Shown here in pieces: positions 61,254 through 64,000 of a stretch of 64,000 nt of DNA. Where the stretch lies: positions 7,128,714 to 7,192,713 of the forward strand of contig NC_092567.1 of the NCBI RefSeq assembly GCF_037975245.1, given 5' to 3'. The notes below the pieces were generated by a model. That model made no database searches and had not been told where the DNA came from. It saw nothing but the letters and a program-made list of their open reading frames with translations. This DNA comes from Apostichopus japonicus (lineage: Eukaryota; Echinodermata; Holothuroidea; Aspidochirotida; Stichopodidae). The first letter of the stretch is position 1. Every line of letters starts with the position of its first letter. The position numbers and the translations under genes are program-made.

Positions 61254-61364
61254 CAAAATCTCCGCCACAAAGGAAGTTATGTCATCAGTGATGTGTTCCC
61301 ACTTGCTTTTTTCTTTCATTTTCTTGGAGGAAATGTACCAAAGAAATGTTGAAAATGGTATCAC
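61254..61364 (-). CDS. Internal coding exon of an unrecognised minus-strand gene
   Basis: The acceptor is AACCTCCAG (complement 61365-61373) and the donor ATTTTG|GTGAGT. The 111-nt exon is phase 0 at both ends and encodes VIPFSTFLWYISSKKMKEKS followed by KWEHITDDITSFVAEIL. Good splice signals, an exact codon length and a diverged paralogous exon at 56460 suggest a real exon. No flanking exons could be linked by eye, and the protein family is not recognised. Confidence 0.45.
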
Positions 61365-61419
61365 CTGGAGGTTAAAGAAAAATATAAAATAACTCAACTT
61401 TCCATTCACTAGATTTATC

Positions 61420-64000
61420 AAGATGAAAATTGGTCGGGTCTGTGATCATTTTTGTAACAGACATCAACGTCTTCCCTTGTTTCTTATTAATAAGTATATA
61501 TGAATATTTTATATAGCTGTAATATCAGGGCAGCATATATATTGTTTTATATTTCTGTTTTTATTTTTGGGTATGTTGGACTGACATACAGATAGCTAAC
61601 AGCACAGGACTAATATCATTATTAAAAGCACCTTTGCCTTTATCTTAAAGCTGCTCTTTAGGAATATGTTTTGCATCTGAGGTAATAAATACAGACAGTT
61701 ATTTACAACACTTGAAGTGGTATCTGATCGACTCCATGTTACGGTCTATGAGTTGTGAACCCCCCCCCCCCCCCAATAAAAGACATATTTGGAAAATTGC
61801 TGGAATATTTCTAACAAATTTGTGGGCTATCTTCCATAGTACTGCAACAGAAAATATATGTAGAAAGCACATGTGCTGGAGTTTCCTGGAAATATCTCTT
61901 AAACGGCCAGTATTATAACTGAAGTGCAAATAATGTACATCTTAAACAGAACACATTAAGAGAATCCTTCAACACTGTTGACCAATGGCTAAGAATGGAA
62001 TTCTGAATTACTTTGGTTTTTACTCTGAGGACATGCATATGGTCCAGAAGCTACATGCATGTCTTGTATTACTGACTGACAACAACATATCCACACATTA
62101 CAGTAAACCCACTAAAGACTTCCATTTGTAATCCCTTAGTATATAGCTCATTGACAAATGACATAAAACCTAAATTATCTTCTGATTTAAATTTGACATC
62201 AATTTTCCTAGGTATTATATGTACTGAGAGGGGAAGGGTTGGAAAGGTTAGGATGGAAACAGAGATTTTTATGGTTCCTGTTAGTCATTCTACATGGTTC
62301 TAACTTAGTGTGGGTATGGTTCTAACTTAGTGTGTGTATGGGTCTCATTTTGTGTGCAGTGACTCTATTTAATTGTTAGGGCACATGCACTTATGAATTA
62401 AATTTATTGGTTATGAGCCTGCCATACATTTTACTGCCTAATTAGGCTGACAATACAGAGGAGTCTGGCTGCACTATTAAGACCGAGTACTACGCTTACC
62501 TGCCACCCAGCACTACAGTATGACAAACTGATAAATTAGAAGGGATCAAGTCATCTGAATATTTTGTTCCTTCATTTATGATGAATACACAAAACAAAGA
62601 AATGGACCTGGATATTAAACACATACACCTCTTTGTGTAGTTTTACACATTGGTATACAATACAATGTATGGCATGCATTGTCTAACATATGGTGTATGT
62701 ACTGTATGTTGAGGCCTTTATCTTCCCCTCTGGCCCTTAGGGAATTTGCTGGTCAAGCAAGATTCAAAACAATTGCTGTTCCTCCAGGATTTAGGCAGTA
62801 ACAAAGTCACTTTCTACCCAGAATCAAATCTAATTATAACTACAACCCAGCTTACCAGTCCTGCTATACACTAATTATACACTAATCATTACCATCAGCA
62901 TATTGTAAACCATTCTGTGCAAGATACACATCATGTGACCCCAAAGATCGTCTCAAGAAAGATTAATCCACATTTACCTAATGAGGAGATAAAGACAAAG
63001 ACAATAAGAATCATATCTGAACTAGATGTTTTAATGCAAACGATAAAATCCCTTGTTTTTGAGTTTGCCTTTTTTAATATTTACTCAACAGTTATTCCAT
63101 TGCTCACAGATACACAAGCTTATGCTAAAATGACTCAATAATTGCAAGTTCATTCATTTTATTGCAAGGAGCTCTTATTTTAAAGTTTAATAATTTTTGG
63201 AAATTTATCCATAAAGAAAACAAAAGGCAAAACTTGGTAACATGTTTGCAATCCTATGGTTTAGACTAATTTGGTCAGCACACTTTCTAATTGGTACTTT
63301 TAACGTTGTTTGGTGCAGCAGGCCAATAAAGTTGTTCCCAAATTTCTAACTCTATTACTTTGAAGTCAAGCAAAGTTAGGCAATATTACTGGTCTAGATT
63401 GCTTTTTTTTCAAACTATCTGCATACCAGTGTGAAGCAAAGGCTGCTCTATTACATAAATGTTAGTGTTTTTGCTTTCACAACTTTCCCAGTAACTTAAT
63501 TTCTAACTTTGCCAATATGCAGCAACATGATGCACCCCCCCCCACCCAAACACACTCTTATAACAGAAAAACTGAATTACACAATAACTTTATGAACAGA
63601 AAAATAACACAAATGCATTAAAGATTTCAGATGACATAACATGCTGAATCCTAAAAGAACTTGTCATATTGTGTTGTATGATCTTCTGTGATAGAATCGT
63701 AAACTGTTGCTAGACATAGTGCAATACTCAATACCTATCATCATCCTTGACAACTATATAATATGATGGGATAGGTGGACCTTGCCATAAATTACATAAT
63801 ATCCACTCAACCTGGAGATGTGACAATAGAAAGCCTTCATTAGCATTATAGCTCACACAGGAATGAAACTGTTACATTATGAAACAATGGATGTCTAATG
63901 ACCATTAAAATTGGTCAGATTTGAAAGATTAGAGATGTCCTTGGCATCAGAATTTCATCCTCTTGAAAACTACAATTATGGTACAATTTGTAGAGATGAT
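61420..64000. other. Stretch without supported genes
   Basis: There is a 16-base C run at 61759-61774. Short open frames (61699-61929 on the minus strand, 62917-63141 on the plus) lack motifs. The region may be intron of the minus-strand gene whose exon is at 61254. Confidence 0.35.

Overview
The window is eukaryotic and AT-rich. It has spliced genes with GT-AG introns, abundant DNA-transposon debris, a LINE relic, tRNA-like SINE relics and many satellites. An NLR-type immune gene (death-fold plus NACHT) and the style of the mobile elements suggest a marine invertebrate deuterostome, most likely an echinoderm. That is inference: no rRNA or mitochondrial marker is present to settle it. Almost all long ORFs in the satellite regions are composition artefacts.

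Layout. (1) 28-2646, minus strand: an uninterrupted 872-codon ORF with two C2H2 fingers and the motifs of a multicopy animal transposase-like family. (2) 3-15.5 kb: gene-poor, with a SINE relic, two candidate terminal exons (7.5 and 8.06 kb), a cluster of perfect CRE octamers, an 18-copy 34-bp minisatellite and a 166-bp foldback MITE. (3) 15.49-28.56 kb and 28.87-39.57 kb: two directly repeated copies (A and B) of one roughly 10.5-kb segment. They differ by indels, by an inversion inside a LINE relic, by strong expansion or contraction of a 59-bp minisatellite and TA tracts, and by a 2.87-kb TIR element present only in copy A. That element carries a two-exon gene (SAM-like start plus a C-terminal domain typical of transposon-associated proteins), and copy B gives the empty site with a TA target. 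(4) 40.2-45.9 kb: a perfect (CCTCCCT)66 tract and a 4.5-kb GGAT-type satellite. Between them lie two small exons that splice in frame and end a gene. (5) 47.4-55.9 kb, plus strand: a five-exon NLR gene, predicted 679 aa, with the first three introns in phase 1 and no leucine-rich repeats before the stop. (6) 56-64 kb: intergenic or intronic sequence with a minus-strand exon at 61.25 kb and a decayed duplicate of it at 56.46 kb.

How parts relate. The NLR is the only gene with a recognisable cellular role, cytosolic sensing and signalling. The ORF in (1) and the gene in the copy-A element both belong to protein families that travel with DNA transposons, so they may be the transposase and accessory halves of related elements. 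No CRISPR array, rRNA or intact tRNA gene was seen.
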